Shown piece after piece: positions 30,967 through 32,204 of a DNA stretch of 32,204 nt. Source of the stretch: Oscillibacter sp. (GTDB lineage: Bacteria; Bacillota; Clostridia; Oscillospirales; Oscillospiraceae); NCBI GenBank assembly GCA_017527365.1, contig JAFXQD010000023.1:1-32204 (forward strand), in the 5' to 3' direction. A program made the translations under genes and the position numbers. Each line of letters opens with the position of its first letter. Position 1 is the first letter of the stretch. The notes beneath the pieces were generated by a model. The model was given only the letters and a program-made list of their open reading frames with translations. It ran no database searches and was not told the DNA's origin.

Positions 30967-31701
30967 ATGGAGCACAACTATCTGGAACAGGAGGTCATCG
31001 CGGCCAAAACCGACGAACAGGCGCTCAACGCCCTTGTGGAGAACCACAAGCAATGGATTTTGCGTTGCGCGTCGGAGGCCGCGCACCGATATATAACCGA
31101 AAGCGACGACGAATGGTCGGTGGCGTTGCTGGCGTTCCTCGCGGCGGTTCGGGGGTACGACACGGAAAAGGGCTCGTTCCGGGGCTTTGCCGGGGTGGTC
31201 ATCCGTCGGCGGATTGTGGACTACATCCGCGTGGAGGGGCGGCGCGCCCCGGAAGTGGCGGTGACGCCGGGGGCGTTCGACGGGGAGCTTGAGGAAGAGG
31301 AAGCCGCCGGGGTGAATCTGGAAGTGCAGTCGCGGGTAGCGACGGAATCCATGGCGGCGGACGCGGATTTGGGCGCCCGGACGCGGGAAGAAATCATGGA
31401 GATTCAGGCGACGCTCCAGCGCTACGGCTTTTCGTTTTTCGACTTGACGGAGTGCTCGCCCAAGGCGGAGAAAACGAAACGCCAGTGCGCCTACGCCGTG
31501 CTCTCGCTGACGGGCAACCCCGTCATGCTGAACCAGCTCCGGCACACGCGAATGCTCCCCATGAAGGAACTGATTGACCTGAGCGGCGTGCCGCGCAAAA
31601 CGCTTGACCGCTACCGCCGTTACATTATCGCCGCCGCCGAAATTTTAAGCGGCGACTACCCGATACTATCCGCTTATCTGGACTATGTCAGGAAGGTTTG
31701 A
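30967..31701 (+). CDS. sigI: RNA polymerase sigma factor, SigI family
   Basis: 244 residues. The N-terminal sigma region 2 contains AVRGYDTEKGSFRGFAGVVIRRRIVDYIR, which matches the -10 recognition and core-binding part of SigI. The long acidic linker (GELEEEEAAG) is followed by a region around YGFSFFDLTECSPKAEKTKRQC and a C-terminal helix-turn-helix-like segment (LPMKELIDLSGVPRKTLDRYRRY) typical of SigI. Start chosen by AAAGGGG at 30954-30960, though an earlier in-frame ATG exists at 30895. It is followed 5 nt later by the anti-sigma gene, the usual sigI-rsgI layout, in which cell-surface or carbohydrate signals free the sigma factor. Confidence 0.92.
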   Translation: MEHNYLEQEVIAAKTDEQALNALVENHKQWILRCASEAAHRYITESDDEWSVALLAFLAAVRGYDTEKGSFRGFAGVVIRRRIVDYIRVEGRRAPEVAVTPGAFDGELEEEEAAGVNLEVQSRVATESMAADADLGARTREEIMEIQATLQRYGFSFFDLTECSPKAEKTKRQCAYAVLSLTGNPVMLNQLRHTRMLPMKELIDLSGVPRKTLDRYRRYIIAAAEILSGDYPILSAYLDYVRKV

Positions 31702-31706
31702 CAGCT

Positions 31707-32204
31707 ATGAAAGGATTAGTCATGGAAGTCCGGGACGGCTATTCCGCCGTATTCCGGGAAGACGGCGTTGTCGTGAAAATCCGGCAAAGCTGTCAAGTGG
31801 GGGAGACGATAGAGCTCCCGGAAGCGCGCAGCGCGTTGAACGCGATTAGCGCGGGCGTGGGGGCGCTGGGCGCGAAGCTCTCGCGGGGGAAGCCCGGAGA
31901 CGACGCGCAGTCGTTCGACACCGCCGCCAACGTCGCCGACGCCGCGCCGGCGCCCCGCGCCGATATTGCGCCGACGCCCGACCGCGACGCCACGGAAATT
32001 ATCTCCGACACTGTGCGGGACGCCCTCGACGACGCCCCGTCAACGCCACGCGAACCCGAACCCGTCGGCGCGACGGGCATTATCTCCGACACCGTGCGCG
32101 ATGCGCTCGACAACCCGGAGACCGAAGCCGATTCGGACGCCTCCGACCGCCGGGAGCCCGAAACCGTTTGGGATTCTCCCGACGATACGCAAGCCGTCTC
32201 CGGC
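31707..32204 (+). CDS. rsgI: RsgI-like anti-sigma factor, N-terminal part (runs off the window)
   Basis: Open to the window edge; 166 codons seen. Residues 1-38 fit the RsgI N-terminal anti-sigma domain (MKGLVMEVRDGYSAVFREDG, then VVVKIRQSCQVGETIEL). Residues 40-166 are low-complexity, rich in Pro, Ala, Asp and Glu. Two copies of the motif IISDTVRDALD occur, 28 residues apart. In other RsgI proteins a membrane segment follows within about 60-70 residues; none is seen here, so either a long cytoplasmic linker precedes it or this is an unusual form. Placed directly after sigI. Confidence 0.82.
   Translation, partial: MKGLVMEVRDGYSAVFREDGVVVKIRQSCQVGETIELPEARSALNAISAGVGALGAKLSRGKPGDDAQSFDTAANVADAAPAPRADIAPTPDRDATEIISDTVRDALDDAPSTPREPEPVGATGIISDTVRDALDNPETEADSDASDRREPETVWDSPDDTQAVSG

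Overview
The window looks like chromosome from a GC-rich anaerobic member of the Clostridia, probably Oscillospirales/Ruminococcaceae-like. The signs are a SCIFF peptide with its radical SAM maturase, a SigI/RsgI pair, an AmmeMemoRadiSam locus, a flavodiiron protein, ThyX, an RNHCP protein, a clostridial-type CRISPR repeat and palindromic intergenic repeats of the kind common in these gut bacteria. This placement is inferred from gene content; no search was run.

Layout. 1-720: the first bases of a 16S rRNA gene on the minus strand, behind three near-identical tandem promoters. 745-3270: a family 4 uracil-DNA glycosylase (+), then a minus-strand operon of glutathione peroxidase, TSCPD protein, flavodoxin and an OhrR-like MarR regulator, with a palindrome directly after the operon's -10 box. 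3298-6540: the SCIFF operon (scfA, scfB, a 73-residue protein and a PLP decarboxylase), the last three coupled by overlapping stop/start codons. 6595-9904: ferredoxin, an SGNH hydrolase, and a Memo-AMMECR1 fusion with its radical SAM partner. 10102-14972: a large SWIM/SNF2 helicase and a DUF362 protein. 15170-16290: a long structured leader RNA with two tiny genes, hairpins sharing an identical loop, and a palindromic repeat. 16386-21600: carAB, in which carB is fused to a diaminopimelate epimerase. 21740-22400: a strong promoter, a structured inverted repeat and an orphan five-repeat CRISPR array ending in a terminator. 22400-25686: RNHCP protein, flavodiiron protein, ThyX and Ung. 25690-26760: a palindromic repeat and a second copy of the structured leader RNA in front of a DUF697-like gene. 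26759-30680: two GH32 fructosidases flanking a Cof-type phosphatase. 30880-32204: sigI and the start of an rsgI-like anti-sigma gene.

Themes. Oxygen and peroxide defence (GPx operon, FprA), uracil control in DNA (two UDGs and ThyX) and anaerobic radical chemistry (ScfB, AmrS) dominate the assigned genes. The strongest candidates for something undescribed are the paired structured RNAs (15207-15588 and 26030-26349), whose stems co-vary while each precedes a different small gene, and the two hairpins with an identical 18-nt loop around the gene at 15871. Also notable are the CarB-DapF fusion with an apparently missing catalytic cysteine, a SCIFF precursor lacking the usual crosslink threonine, and the structured element between promoter and CRISPR array.
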